In this document: piece after piece, positions 41,045-49,931 of the stretch | Position numbering within the stretch: position 1 is the first letter of the stretch | Layout: each line of letters begins with the position of its first letter | DNA from: Erwinia endophytica | GTDB taxonomy: Bacteria; Pseudomonadota; Gammaproteobacteria; Enterobacterales; Enterobacteriaceae | Assembly (NCBI RefSeq): GCF_009295515.1 | Contig: NZ_RQVV01000057.1 | Coordinates: 248,001-312,000 of the forward strand | DNA length: 64,000 nucleotides | Direction of reading: 5' to 3' | The notes under the pieces: model-generated | The model's input: only the letters and a program-made list of their open reading frames with translations | Database searches by the model: none | What the model was told of the DNA's origin: nothing | Position numbers and translations under genes: made by a program

Positions 41045-41226
41045 GGAATCTTCCTTTTCTTGAGACTATTCCTAATCATAGTAGTGATGGTTGATGAAAA
41101 AAAAGGTGACAAATGTCTTATCTTTGCCTGAACAGGCTCGCTTTTTGGTGTATAGCGCGTTTTTCTTTCACCGGCAGAATCTGCTAGCCTTGGCATGAAT
41201 GTGTTGAAAGATGTACAGGAGAGATG

Positions 41227-41517
41227 ATGAAACTGAGGGACACCATGATGGTGGCATTGTTTGCATTGGCGGGCTGCCAGTCCGTCGCGACAAAAAAAGA
41301 TACCAGCGTGCAGGTTGATCCAGATATGGATCGTTGCGGTGCTTCCGAATATCAGCAGTACGTGGGCCAACCCCTGTCTTCCATTGATGATATTCGCTTT
41401 GAGCATCCGGCAAGGGCCGTGCCTTACGATGCATCTGTATCGATGGATTTCAATCTCAACCGCCTGAATTTTATGGGTGACAGTCAGGGAAAAATTAGCC
41501 GTGTTTACTGTGGTTAA
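41227..41517 (+). CDS. I78-family peptidase inhibitor lipoprotein
   Basis: A 96-residue protein with a lipoprotein signal (MKLRDTMMVALFALAGCQSV; lipobox LAGC). The mature part follows the I78 pattern: CGASEYQQYVGQPLSSIDDI at the start, SVSMDFNLNRLNFMGDSQGK in the middle and a terminal ISRVYCG, whose cysteine should pair with the first. I78 proteins inhibit serine proteases of the subtilisin and chymotrypsin types. Two ATGs are adjacent; I use the second because AGGAG then lies at better spacing. Confidence 0.8.
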   Translation: MKLRDTMMVALFALAGCQSVATKKDTSVQVDPDMDRCGASEYQQYVGQPLSSIDDIRFEHPARAVPYDASVSMDFNLNRLNFMGDSQGKISRVYCG

Positions 41518-41572
41518 GCAGGCCATCGGTTTGATACAGGGCCTGTGCGCGCAATAACGTACAGGTTTACTG

Positions 41573-42076
41573 TTATTGATACCATTTCTGTACCCACCAC
41601 AGCCGGAGCTGGATCCCCCAGGGACTGCTCCATCCGGTGGTGCCCAGTACCACTTTCCCGTCTGAAATAATTAACCAGGTTGGGGTGACGCTAACATTCC
41701 AGCGGGTGGCTATTTCCCCTTGAGGATCGTTCACCACCGGCATAGTCAGATGCTTGCCGTGTAGGTAACGCACCACGCTAATGTCATCGCCGGATCGCAG
41801 GGCGACGGTCAGCACGTTGATACCGTCATTACTCAGTGCCAGTACGGTAGGCAGGGTGTGGTGACAGAGATTGCACCAACGGCTCCAGAAATAAACCAGT
41901 AGCGGTTTTTTGGCGCTGAGCTCCGCCAGAGTGAGTTCTCTGCCATCAATGGTATGCAACCGTTGATCAGCGAAACCTTCAGTTAACTGTGGGACACGAA
42001 AAACATCTGATACCGAGGATAGTGCGATTATGAGTATGCCCAGCAGCAGTATATTCCGTAGTATCGGTTTAAACAT
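41573..42076 (-). CDS. Thioredoxin-fold protein, ScsD-like
   Basis: A 167-residue membrane-anchored periplasmic protein. One N-terminal span (MFKPILRNILLLGILIIALS) is followed by a TlpA/ResA-like domain with the redox motif WCNLC in YFWSRWCNLCHHTLP and the cis-proline region VSVTPTWLII. This matches ScsD of the suppressor-of-copper-sensitivity set. The other scs genes are not seen here. The ATG at 42076 overlaps the stop of a small upstream ORF, so translation may be coupled. Confidence 0.8.
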   Translation of the reverse strand: MFKPILRNILLLGILIIALSSVSDVFRVPQLTEGFADQRLHTIDGRELTLAELSAKKPLLVYFWSRWCNLCHHTLPTVLALSNDGINVLTVALRSGDDISVVRYLHGKHLTMPVVNDPQGEIATRWNVSVTPTWLIISDGKVVLGTTGWSSPWGIQLRLWWVQKWYQ

Positions 42077-42356
42077 CGCCACGGTTAGCTCGCTCCTGCA
42101 GAACGTTAATGAATGTACACGCAGTGCCTCCATTTCTCAGTTCCGGGAGCAATGGTTTACCGTGAACGTTGTTGCTATCGCAGCCGTTAAGCTGAGAGAG
42201 CGGTGAATTTTTCGCGTCAGGAAGTGAACGGTTTTCGTTACGGAACAACATTAAGAGAGGGGCAAACAACACAGTCAACCGGATATCTGACGGGAGGGGA
42301 GAGGTCGCTAAAAGGGGATAAGAGGTTGGCAGCAGAGTCATCAGTAATTTTTTCAT
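42069..42356 (-). CDS. Unrecognised 95-residue ORF overlapping the ScsD-like gene
   Basis: Starts MKKLLMTLLPTSYPLLATSP after AAGGAAGTGCTGA, and its TAA overlaps the start of the thioredoxin gene. The N-terminus looks like a signal peptide, but the rest shows no family pattern and only two cysteines. It may be a remnant of an scs gene that lost most of its length, or a chance frame. I list it because the ribosome binding site and the overlap are suggestive. Confidence 0.3.
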   Translation of the reverse strand: MKKLLMTLLPTSYPLLATSPLPSDIRLTVLFAPLLMLFRNENRSLPDAKNSPLSQLNGCDSNNVHGKPLLPELRNGGTACTFINVLQERANRGDV

Positions 42357-42956
42357 TCAGCACTTCCTTTTGCTGTTGTTAAAACAGTCGGGGCTTATGG
42401 GGTGATGGATTAACAGAAACCGTACGCTTCCATGGCGATTTCCAGGGACTGACACGGGCTCGCGTTTATGATAACGGGATAATTTCAACGGACAATCATT
42501 TGGCATGTAAACATTCGTAATATCAGAAAAAGTCGTTCTGCCCATGACATGAGAGCGACGCGACAACAGTCATTGACCGGGTTAACAAGAGTGGCGATTC
42601 GGCCCCTGATATTATTCAGGGATGTTGACTGGCTAACGCGGGTATTTACGTGGTCGTTATGACGGAGTCTTTTATCGTCACGGGAGATAGCATGATGCGG
42701 ATAAAAGCGTCGATAAGCCTTTCGCCCGTCGGGCGGCGGATGCCAAATAGATAATGATAAAACACAAGAAGGGGAACGAGAGCAATCGCTCGGCGGATTA
42801 ATACTGGAGGCTCAGCGTTATCACCTTACGGTCGTTTATGCTACCAGCGCGATGGTGTTTTAGACTGACTGGCGGCGACCTCGGCCTTTATTGAGCGCTT
42901 GATTCCCTGGTACATGAAGCCACATGGTTCGATATTGGCAGTTTTAATACGTTGTC
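42357..42956. other. 600-base region without an intact gene
   Basis: No supported gene. Short open segments around 42770-42860 (for example ILEAQRYHLTVVYATSAMVF) and 42890-42955 (LVHEATWFDIGSFN) look protein-like but are broken by stops, so this may be a decayed gene of unknown type. The upstream signals of the ORF ending at 42069 should lie in its left part. Confidence 0.4.
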
Positions 42957-43205
42957 TCAGGGATCTTTTCCATCCAGCAACTGAGTCAGTAAGTTACGAT
43001 AGCCTTGCAGTAGCGCTTCATCCACTTCACCCTCCAGTTTTGCAATCACGCTGGCAATAATCACTTTATTGGTGGTGGGTCTGCCTCTGCGCATTAGCTC
43101 GGTGAGAATTGCCGCCAGAAGTTCACTCTCTTTCGGCGCGTGAAAAGCGGGACTGTTAAAATAATCGGTAATGGCGCGGCCTGCACCCACTGAATAATGT
43201 TCCAT
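42957..43205 (-). CDS. YmgB/AriR-like small protein (copy 2)
   Basis: An 82-residue protein, MEHYSVGAGRAITDYFNSPA, then ESELLAAILTELMRRGRPTT and NKVIIASVIAKLEGEVDEAL. The helix-turn-helix-like alternation and the G-PTTNK turn fit the YmgB/AriR family better than copy 1 does. GGAGG lies seven bases before the ATG. In E. coli such proteins modulate biofilm and stress responses, partly through the Rcs system; here the role is inferred only. Confidence 0.65.
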   Translation of the reverse strand: MEHYSVGAGRAITDYFNSPAFHAPKESELLAAILTELMRRGRPTTNKVIIASVIAKLEGEVDEALLQGYRNLLTQLLDGKDP

Positions 43206-43410
43206 GATAAACCTCCGGAAAAGCGCTATCGATCGCCCGGCGGCGAACCGATGAGATCAGGGAAATAAAATATGAGATTCGATCCGATTCACCGGAATGG
43301 TGAACCGCTATTTAGTCTGAAAAACAGGCGGAGATTTTTATTACTCTAGATGGGTGTACCAGGAAGTCCAATAGCAAGCAGAAATATTTTTTATTCTGCT
43401 TGCTGGATAA

Positions 43411-44082
43411 TCAGTGAGCGGGCCAGGTGGTGATGACTTCCGATACACCGTTGATAATGAACTGTACGCCCATGCAAACCAGCAAAAAGCCCATCAGGCG
43501 TGAGATAGCCTCAATGCCTCCTTTGCCCACCAGGCGCATTATCGCTCCCGAACTGCGCAAGGAAATCCACAAAATAATGCTGACCAAAAGAAAAGTCAGT
43601 ACTGGCGCGACGGTAAGAACCCAGTGTGGAAACTGAGTACTGCTGCGAATGGTTGAAGCGGCACTAATGATCATCGCTATGGTACCGGGGCCAGCTGTAC
43701 TGGGCATAGCCAAAGGAACAAAAGCAATGTTCACTACCCGATGTTCGCTGAGCTCATCCAGTTTGTGAGCGGCTTCTACCGTGTCCCCTGCCTGTTGCTG
43801 TGGGAAGAGCATACGAAAGCCGATAAATGCTACAATCAGCCCTCCCGCCATTCGCAATCCTGGAATGGAAATACCGAAGGTATTCATCACTGCATTACCG
43901 GCGTAAAACGCGACGGACATGATGAAAAAGACATATATCGATGCTTGCAATGACTGGCGATTACGTTCGGCGTAATTCATGTCACTGGCAAGGCCTAAGA
44001 ACAGTGCGACGGTCGTTAATGGGTTTGCCAGTGGCAGTAGCACCACCAGACCCAAGCCAATGGCTTTGAAAAGTTCGAGCAT
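43411..44082 (-). CDS. marC: MarC family integral membrane protein
   Basis: A 223-residue membrane protein with six hydrophobic segments, matching E. coli MarC along its whole length ([20 protein letters not shown] at the start, [20 protein letters not shown] in the middle, [18 protein letters not shown] at the end). Its function is unknown; the former multidrug-resistance link has been withdrawn. The marRAB genes that flank marC in E. coli are not here. Confidence 0.93.
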   Translation of the reverse strand: MLELFKAIGLGLVVLLPLANPLTTVALFLGLASDMNYAERNRQSLQASIYVFFIMSVAFYAGNAVMNTFGISIPGLRMAGGLIVAFIGFRMLFPQQQAGDTVEAAHKLDELSEHRVVNIAFVPLAMPSTAGPGTIAMIISAASTIRSSTQFPHWVLTVAPVLTFLLVSIILWISLRSSGAIMRLVGKGGIEAISRLMGFLLVCMGVQFIINGVSEVITTWPAH

Positions 44083-44290
44083 GTGTCTTCCTTGTTAACA
44101 AATAAATAAGAGGTAAGGTTCCTGGTACCCAATCCCATGATGATTTCGTAGGCTGCTGACCGGGAGTTTCCGGGTCGTTGATTCCGCTCCGTAGCGAAGT
44201 AGAGAAAGAATTTTACTGTTAATTAGACGTTAAATTCAATGCACCTCAAGTAAGATTAAATAATTTTCTATTTAAATCAATGTGTTAATG

Positions 44291-44318
44291 TTCATTTCTT
44301 TGGGGCGTAGCATATAAT
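44291..44318 (+). promoter_or_regulatory. Candidate promoter of the cold-shock gene
   Basis: A perfect TATAAT (44313-44318) with TTCATT 16 bases upstream (44291-44296) and an AT-rich stretch before that. It lies about 210 bases before the ATG, so the leader is long, as for E. coli cspA. Confidence 0.6.
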
Positions 44319-44324
44319 GCTTGT

Positions 44325-44526
44325 ACTGGGCTCTTCGTTATGCGTTAATGCACTGTCGGTTTTGAAACAGACAACGTATGCGAGCAATTTTAGTAAAGCA
44401 GTTTTCAGTTAAAGCGTTATCCTCGATATCACTTCTTCCTGACTTCCTTCTTAAGTGCCTCATAAGTCCTCCCTGTTGACAAACCCTCTGGCCATTGCGG
44501 CTTAATACTTATTGAAGGAAAGACAA
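44325..44526 (+). promoter_or_regulatory. Long 5' leader of the cold-shock gene (probable RNA thermosensor)
   Basis: About 200 bases between the predicted start of transcription and the ATG. E. coli cspA has a 159-base leader that refolds in the cold to favour translation. The length and position fit this; the E. coli cold-box sequence is not clearly conserved, so the assignment is by analogy. Confidence 0.5.
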
Positions 44527-44739
44527 ATGTCTAACAAAATGACTGGTTTAGTAAAATGGTTCAATGCTGAGAAAGGTTTCGGTTTTATTTCTCCTACCGA
44601 CGGCAGCAAAGACGTTTTCGTACACTTCTCTGCAATTCAGAATGGCGGTTTCAAGACGCTGGAAGAAGGTCAGAAAGTTGAGTTCTCTATCGAAAATGGC
44701 CAGAAAGGCCCAGCTGCTGCTAACGTAACCGCGCTGTAA
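44527..44739 (+). CDS. CspA-family cold-shock protein
   Basis: A 70-residue OB-fold protein that binds single-stranded RNA and DNA and melts RNA structure. RNP1 (KGFGFI) and RNP2 (VFVHFS) are intact. [20 protein letters not shown] is closest to the CspA/CspB/CspG group rather than CspC or CspE. AAGGAAAG precedes the ATG at 44527; an upstream start would add five residues. It is probably cold-inducible, given its long leader. The exact paralogue name cannot be decided. Confidence 0.9.
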   Translation: MSNKMTGLVKWFNAEKGFGFISPTDGSKDVFVHFSAIQNGGFKTLEEGQKVEFSIENGQKGPAAANVTAL

Positions 44740-44787
44740 GATTGAGAACCTTCATTGTTAATTGCTCCGGCAGTTAACGGTGAAAAT

Positions 44788-44817
44788 AAAAAAAACCCGC
44801 TGATGGCGGGTTTTTTT
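44788..44817 (+). terminator. Rho-independent terminator of the cold-shock gene
   Basis: AAAAAAAACCCGC, a 5-base loop, then GCGGGTTTTTTT: a GC stem flanked by A and T runs that extend the pairing. Strong and potentially bidirectional. Confidence 0.85.
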
Positions 44818-45054
44818 GTATCTGTTATTCAGTGGGTGCAACATGACGCCCCGGCCCGTCAGCCTGTTTTAGAAGGAAAATCTGCATGACTGGCAGTATA
44901 AGCTGTTGTAGCCGTTAATTATTGTCCGGAAGCTGGCTGGCAGTAGATGGAAATTTCAAAGTGAGAGTTATCACCTTATTTGTTCCTCATGGCTAAAATA
45001 CCCCTGTTACACTCTGTACTCATACTTCTGCTATAAGGATTTTTGCACAGCACG

Positions 45055-46248
45055 ATGGAATCCTGGAAGGTTAACCTCATTTCAGTCTGGTTTGGTTGTT
45101 TGTTTACCGGCCTTGCCATCAGCCAGATTATCCCTTTTCTGCCGCTCTATATTGAGCAATTAGGTGTTACCGACCCCAGTAAACTGACGCTTTGGTCCGG
45201 GTTAATCTTCAGCATTACTTTTATGGTTTCGGCCATTGTGGCGCCAATGTGGGGAAGCCTTGCCGATCGCAAAGGCCGCAAGTTGATGTTGCTGCGCGCG
45301 TCGTTAGGCATGGGGGGCGTTATCCTGTTGCAGGCCTTTGTTACTCACGTCTGGCAACTGTTGCTGTTGCGCGCGTTGATGGGGCTGACCTCTGGTTATA
45401 TTCCTAATGCCATGGCGCTGGTGGCGACTCAGGTACCTCGTGACAGGAGCGGCTGGGCGTTGAGTATGGTGACTACCGCACAGATCTGCGGGGTGATTAT
45501 GGGGCCGCTGATGGGAGGCTTTCTCGCTGACTGGGTGGGACTGCGGGCCGTTTTTTTGATCACATCCGCGCTATTACTGACCAGTTTTCTGATCACGCTG
45601 TTTCTCATCAAAGAGACCGGTTACCGCTCAGTGAAAAAAGAAGACAAGCTCAGTGGCAGAAGGGTGTTTGGTTCGCTGGCCCGCCCAGGGTTGATTGTTA
45701 GCCTGTTTATCACCACACTGGTTATCCAGTTGTGTAACGGCTCGATTAGTCCGATCCTGACGTTGTTTGTTCGCCAGCTTGAGCCTGATGTACAGAATAT
45801 TGCCTTTATCAGTGGGGCGGTTGCGGCGATCCCCGGTGTTTCTGCGCTGTTTTCCGCTCCGCGACTGGGTAAGCTGGGTGACAGGATTGGTGCTGAGCGC
45901 ATCCTTTTTAGCGCGCTTATCCTGACTATCTTGTTGTTTATTGCTATGTCCTGGGTGAGCAGCGCTGTTCAGCTTGGAGCGTTGCGTTTTTTACTGGGTT
46001 TTGCCGATGGGGCGATGATGCCGGCGGTGCAAACCTTGTTGCTGCGTAATTCCAGCGATCAGATAACCGGGCGGATCTTTGGTTATAATCAGTCGTTTAT
46101 GTATTTAGGTAACGTAGTGGGGCCGCTGATTGGAGCAGGTGTTTCCGCTATCGGCGGCTTCCGTTGGGTATTTGCCGCGACAGCAATGGTGGTGTTGGTG
46201 AATACCATTCAATTGATGATGATTTATCGCCGTAGTGATTGCAAATAA
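45055..46248 (+). CDS. mdtG: MdtG-like MFS drug exporter
   Basis: A 397-residue, 12-span drug:H+ antiporter. [20 protein letters not shown] is the motif-A loop, and [28 protein letters not shown] and [20 protein letters not shown] follow E. coli MdtG closely. In E. coli it exports fosfomycin and deoxycholate when overproduced and is activated by MarA/SoxS/Rob. I use the ATG at 45055; a TTG at 45043 sits closer to the AAGGA and remains possible. Confidence 0.88.
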   Translation: MESWKVNLISVWFGCLFTGLAISQIIPFLPLYIEQLGVTDPSKLTLWSGLIFSITFMVSAIVAPMWGSLADRKGRKLMLLRASLGMGGVILLQAFVTHVWQLLLLRALMGLTSGYIPNAMALVATQVPRDRSGWALSMVTTAQICGVIMGPLMGGFLADWVGLRAVFLITSALLLTSFLITLFLIKETGYRSVKKEDKLSGRRVFGSLARPGLIVSLFITTLVIQLCNGSISPILTLFVRQLEPDVQNIAFISGAVAAIPGVSALFSAPRLGKLGDRIGAERILFSALILTILLFIAMSWVSSAVQLGALRFLLGFADGAMMPAVQTLLLRNSSDQITGRIFGYNQSFMYLGNVVGPLIGAGVSAIGGFRWVFAATAMVVLVNTIQLMMIYRRSDCK

Positions 46249-46479
46249 AGTGTCTGGGTTTAGGGGAGAAGCAGATTGAAAGACGAGGTCTTGTCGTCAA
46301 GATGTCGTCGCGTTATCTGGGAGACGCGTACTTTGGGTTGTATTGTTATTATTTTTCGCAAGGAAATTGTTAAGCGTGGTTACCCACGGTAAAAATGGTT
46401 CTGAAGCGGAGTTTTTTGCATTGTGGCCTTGCTGGCGGACGTTTAATATCGGCAGCAACGTTACCATGAGGAAATAACG

Positions 46480-46629
46480 ATGAGTCGAGTAATCAAAGTT
46501 GCGAGTGTGATTGCGCTGGTAACAGCTTTAAGTGGCTGCCTGTTTCCACCACCGGGTGGTGGCGGCGGCGGTGGTGGTGGTGGCGATGGCGGTCCTCACG
46601 GCGGATTCTCAGCAGGGCCGGGGCGCTAA
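46480..46629 (+). CDS. Small glycine-rich lipoprotein, 49 residues
   Basis: MSRVIKVASVIALVTALSGC is a clear lipoprotein signal with lipobox LSGC. The mature part is 29 residues, proline- then glycine-rich, with ten glycines in a row. GAGG lies at good distance from the ATG. It would be anchored in the envelope; no enzymatic role can be expected. It is too short for usual gene calling, but the signal is unmistakable. A hairpin follows (46636-46662). Confidence 0.7.
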   Translation: MSRVIKVASVIALVTALSGCLFPPPGGGGGGGGGGDGGPHGGFSAGPGR

Positions 46630-46944
46630 AATGAGCATGCCAGGGGGATCTCTCCTGGCATGTAATTGCGAAGGCCGTGCTTGTCTCAGTAAAATGCTCC
46701 TCAGATTTTTACCTGACTAATACGAAAGCTCCTACTCTGTTGAACAATCATGTTCAGCGCCTGTTGACCCATCCCCGTACTTAGCTTTTTTACTGCCCGA
46801 AGGGACACTGACAGACTATGTGTCTGTGGGATGAATTTTCTTATTTTTTCCATTTCAGCCGATTCTTTTAGCCAACATATCCCCCAGGTTGCTGATTCTA
46901 TGGCAGACTTAACTGGCTTTTTAACCAATTTGGGATGGCAATAA
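46630..46944. other. Intergenic region upstream of psiF
   Basis: It begins with a 9-bp hairpin, CATGCCAGG (46636-46644) with CCTGGCATG (46654-46662), likely the 3' end of the lipoprotein transcript although without a T run. The rest should hold the psiF promoter. I looked for a Pho box and saw none with the expected TGTCATAAA pattern. Confidence 0.5.
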
Positions 46945-47253
46945 ATGAAGATGAAAATGTTAATGTCAGCGTTGGCACTGACCGTACTGGTCAGCGGGTA
47001 TACGGGGGCTGCCGAAAAAACCGCGCAACAGCAGAAGATGACCCTGTGTAATCAGCAGGCAGGGCAGAAGTCTTTGAAGGGGGATGAGCGTAAAACCTTC
47101 ATGAGTAGTTGCCTGAAAAAAGACAGCAGTACGGGCAAAAAATTGACGCCTCAGCAGGTTAAAATGAAAACCTGTAATGCTCAGGCCAGTGAGCAATCCC
47201 TCAAAGGTGCGGCACGTAAAACCTTTATGAGCAGTTGTCTGAAGAAAAGTTAA
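46945..47253 (+). CDS. psiF: PsiF phosphate-starvation-inducible protein
   Basis: A 102-residue secreted protein. A signal peptide (MKMKMLMSALALTVLVSGYT) is followed by two PsiF repeats, each with two cysteines: MTLCNQQAGQKSLKGDERK with MSSCLKK, and MKTCNAQASEQSLKGAARK with MSSCLKK. In E. coli it lies between phoA and dgcC upstream of proC and is under PhoB control; here phoA and dgcC are absent while proC still follows. Its function is unknown. Confidence 0.9.
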   Translation: MKMKMLMSALALTVLVSGYTGAAEKTAQQQKMTLCNQQAGQKSLKGDERKTFMSSCLKKDSSTGKKLTPQQVKMKTCNAQASEQSLKGAARKTFMSSCLKKS

Positions 47254-47361
47254 GTCTGTGCTTTCCTCTCCGGGCCCGTAAGGGCCCGCTTACCGTTATT
47301 TAAAAGATTAAAACTTTTAGTCAGTTAACGGTTATTTCTTCCTGCTTTCTGGCCGACAGAG

Positions 47362-48171
47362 CTATTCCTGGCTCATCTTTTCTGATTTAGCCATGCATTG
47401 TTGCATCGCCTCAATCACCGCCGCGCGGAATCCTTTTTCTTCCAGTACTTTTACCGCTTCGATCGTGGTGCCGCCCGGTGAACACACCATATCCTTCAGC
47501 TCGCCAGGATGCTTGCCGGTTTCCAGCACCATTTGTGCTGAACCTTTAACTGCCTGTGCGGCAAATCGGTAGGCTTGCGTCCGTGGCATACCGCCCAGCA
47601 CGGCGGCATCGGCCATCGCTTCAATGAACATAAAGACATACGCTGGTGCTGAACCACTGGCGCCGACCACCGCGTGAATAAGATATTCCGGCACCAACTC
47701 AGCGTGGCCGAAACCGTTGAAGATTTTGACAATCTCATCGGCTTCTTCTTTAGTCACCAATACGTTGGGGGTGACGGAGGTCATACCTTCATTTACCAGC
47801 GCAGGCGTATTGGGCATGACCCGAACCAGCTTACGGTCATGGCCCAGCACATTGGCCAGTGTGTCCAGCGTAACGCCAGCGGCGATAGATACCACGACGG
47901 TGTCTTTGTTCAGACTGCCAGAAATGTCTTTCAGTACGTTCAGAATGACGTTAGGTTTTACCGCGCCGAACAGAATATCGACCTGCTTCGCCACGTCCTC
48001 TGCGCTGGATGCGGGGGTGATGCCATATTGTTCCTGCATCGCCTGGTTAGTGGCTGGTTTGTGGTCATAGACCCAGATATCGTCTGCTTTCACCTGGCCG
48101 GCTGACACCAGACCGCCGATGATCGCCTTTGACATATTGCCGCAGCCAATAAAGCCGATTTTTTTGTTCAT
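47362..48171 (-). CDS. proC: Pyrroline-5-carboxylate reductase
   Basis: A 269-residue enzyme that performs the last step of proline synthesis with NAD(P)H. The dinucleotide-binding IGFIGCGNMSKAIIGGL is at the N-terminus, LVRVMPNTPALVNEG in the middle, and the family signature LKDMVCSPGGTTIEAVKVLE near the C-terminus. Length equals E. coli ProC. It is divergent from yaiI, as in E. coli. Confidence 0.97.
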   Translation of the reverse strand: MNKKIGFIGCGNMSKAIIGGLVSAGQVKADDIWVYDHKPATNQAMQEQYGITPASSAEDVAKQVDILFGAVKPNVILNVLKDISGSLNKDTVVVSIAAGVTLDTLANVLGHDRKLVRVMPNTPALVNEGMTSVTPNVLVTKEEADEIVKIFNGFGHAELVPEYLIHAVVGASGSAPAYVFMFIEAMADAAVLGGMPRTQAYRFAAQAVKGSAQMVLETGKHPGELKDMVCSPGGTTIEAVKVLEEKGFRAAVIEAMQQCMAKSEKMSQE

Positions 48172-48400
48172 CCTAATACTCCCTGTTTCATGCCGTTTTT
48201 CATTGGTGTCTAGCTTACGTGATTCCTGATCTTATTCCAGCGTCGGTCGTGTTCAGGCAACAATAAGATGTTAATAATGGAAGCAATATCGCCAGGGCGT
48301 CTGGTTAATTTTCTGTCATGGGAGCAGATTAAATTTGCCATTCGGGAAAAGAGCGGCAAGATAACGTCTGTTCCCATCTCAATGTACAAAGGAAATGACG

Positions 48401-48868
48401 ATGCCAATCTGGGTTGATGCCGATGCGTGCCCGAAAGTGATTAAAGAAGTACTGTACCGCGCAGCGGAGCGAGAACAAACGCTGGTGACGCTGGTGGCGA
48501 ACCAATCACTGAGCGTACCATCATCGCGTTTTTTGCGCACCCTGCGAGTGCCAGCGGGTTTTGATGTCGCCGACAATGAAATTGTGCAGCGGGCGGAAGC
48601 GGGGGATCTGGTGATAACGGCCGATATTCCTCTGGCGGCAGAAGTGATGGCAAAGGGAGCTATCGCGCTTAATCCGCGTGGGGAGCGTTACAGTGAAGCG
48701 ACCATCCGGGAGCGACTGACCATGCGTGATTTTATGGATACGCTGCGGGCCAGCGGTGTACAAACCGGTGGGCCACCCGCACTTAATCAGCGTGATCGTC
48801 AGCAGTTTGCCAACCAACTGGATAAGTGGCTACAGGAACAAAAAAGGCCGACAGTAAAACTGAAATGA
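48401..48868 (+). CDS. yaiI: YaiI, UPF0178/DUF188 family protein
   Basis: A 155-residue protein with the NYN/PIN-like start [20 protein letters not shown] and the family segment [20 protein letters not shown] then TADIPLAAE. The acidic residues in the first motif suggest nuclease activity, unproven. I use the ATG at 48401 because AGGAA lies seven bases away; the ATG two codons earlier is too close to it. It sits between proC and aroL, as in E. coli. Confidence 0.92.
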   Translation: MPIWVDADACPKVIKEVLYRAAEREQTLVTLVANQSLSVPSSRFLRTLRVPAGFDVADNEIVQRAEAGDLVITADIPLAAEVMAKGAIALNPRGERYSEATIRERLTMRDFMDTLRASGVQTGGPPALNQRDRQQFANQLDKWLQEQKRPTVKLK

Positions 48869-48913
48869 CCGGGTATTCGGCCCGGTCATCTCAGTTAACT
48901 TTGCACTACAGAT

Positions 48914-49627
48914 TTAGGCGAAGTTGTCGTCATCGCTAAAATCGTCATTATCAAAGTCATCATTGCCGAAATCACCCAAGCCGTTGTTGGTGTATTCCTG
49001 CTGTAAGCCGGCGTCCTGATTCAGGAACTGGCTATCGTTACCGTAGTTAAAGGTATCGAGATTATTATCGAAGTTCTCCTGCGGTAGCGCTGGTTCATTG
49101 ATAATGTTTACAATCTCTTCCGGCTGAGAGTGATGGAACATGTTGGTTAACATATCCGCCATCACCACCCCGCCAGCCACCCCCACTGCCGTTTGCAAAG
49201 CTCCGCCTAAAAAACCACGGGTCGCGGAAGGCGCGGCAGCAGGGGACGCCGTATAGGCAGGTTGCTGTTGCGCTGGCGCTGGTGCATTACTCCCCCATGG
49301 CGAAGATTGCTGTGACGGTGGGGATTGCTGGGGTTGCTGGCGCTGACCACCGCCAAACAAGCCGGACAGGAAACTGCCGCTGTTTTGTTGAGGTTGTTGA
49401 GCCTGAGACAGTTTTGCTTCCAGTTCGCTGACGCGGTTATTCAACTGCTTCATTGCCGCTTCCTGAATCAGGATCGCCTGCGCCATGTAATACGGTGCGC
49501 CTGGTTGTTGCTGCAAATACTGTTGGATCAGCTTTTCCGCGGCGGCGTCTCGTGGGCCGGACTGGGTCTCTGCCTGTTTTAACCGACCAAACAGGTTCAC
49601 AATTAACTGTTGTTCTTCGCTCTGCAT
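48914..49627 (-). CDS. DUF2076 family protein
   Basis: A 237-residue protein. The first 80 residues (MQSEEQQLIVNLFGRLKQAE, then YYMAQAILIQEAAMKQLNNR) are the DUF2076 core with a coiled coil. A Q/P/S-rich linker, a glycine/alanine-rich hydrophobic segment (RGFLGGALQTAVGVAGGVVM) and a very acidic, asparagine-rich tail (FGNDDFDNDDFSDDDNF) follow. Its role is unknown; one membrane insertion near residues 140-160 is possible. It lies between yaiI and aroL, on the opposite strand, and is not part of this cluster in E. coli. Confidence 0.85.
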   Translation of the reverse strand: MQSEEQQLIVNLFGRLKQAETQSGPRDAAAEKLIQQYLQQQPGAPYYMAQAILIQEAAMKQLNNRVSELEAKLSQAQQPQQNSGSFLSGLFGGGQRQQPQQSPPSQQSSPWGSNAPAPAQQQPAYTASPAAAPSATRGFLGGALQTAVGVAGGVVMADMLTNMFHHSQPEEIVNIINEPALPQENFDNNLDTFNYGNDSQFLNQDAGLQQEYTNNGLGDFGNDDFDNDDFSDDDNFA

Positions 49628-49735
49628 AGGTAATCCTCCAAAACGGGCGATGATCTCTATTTTGGGGCAGAACAGGGGAAAGTAAACGGGCTTCGGGTAA
49701 GTAAATGTTGCCAGTCAGGGTGACAAAAGAAGGGG

Positions 49736-49824
49736 TGTAAACAATAAGATACACCCGAGTTTTTGTTTAAAAACATATGGATAGTTTATTTTCTTTAATT
49801 TTTAGGTGTAAAGAAAAGGTGACT
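49736..49824 (+). promoter_or_regulatory. Candidate TyrR boxes upstream of aroL
   Basis: TGTAAA-N6-GATACA at 49736-49753 and TGTAAA-N6-GTGACT at 49807-49824 resemble the TyrR consensus TGTAAA-N6-TTTACA, the first better than the second. A TGTTT/AAACA dyad lies between them. E. coli aroL is repressed by TyrR with several boxes, so the assignment is plausible. Confidence 0.45.
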
Positions 49825-49931
49825 GCTGGTGATAGGGAAGAATAATCGGTATGATGCGACGCAAAGTTAATCATTATCTGCCTTTCGTCGTGAGCATGGA
49901 CAGGGGCAATCAGGTTGAGGAAGTAGCTGTT

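Noticed and set aside
42660-42755. 31-codon ORF starting MTESFIVTGDSMMRIK
   Set aside because: There is no ribosome binding site and no hydrophobic or family pattern.
46701-46928. 75-codon reverse ORF upstream of psiF
   Set aside because: It overlaps the expected psiF promoter, has no similarity and no ribosome binding site.
46630-46944. Pho box in front of psiF
   Set aside because: No tandem TGTCATAAA-like units were found, in contrast to the clear box before phoB.
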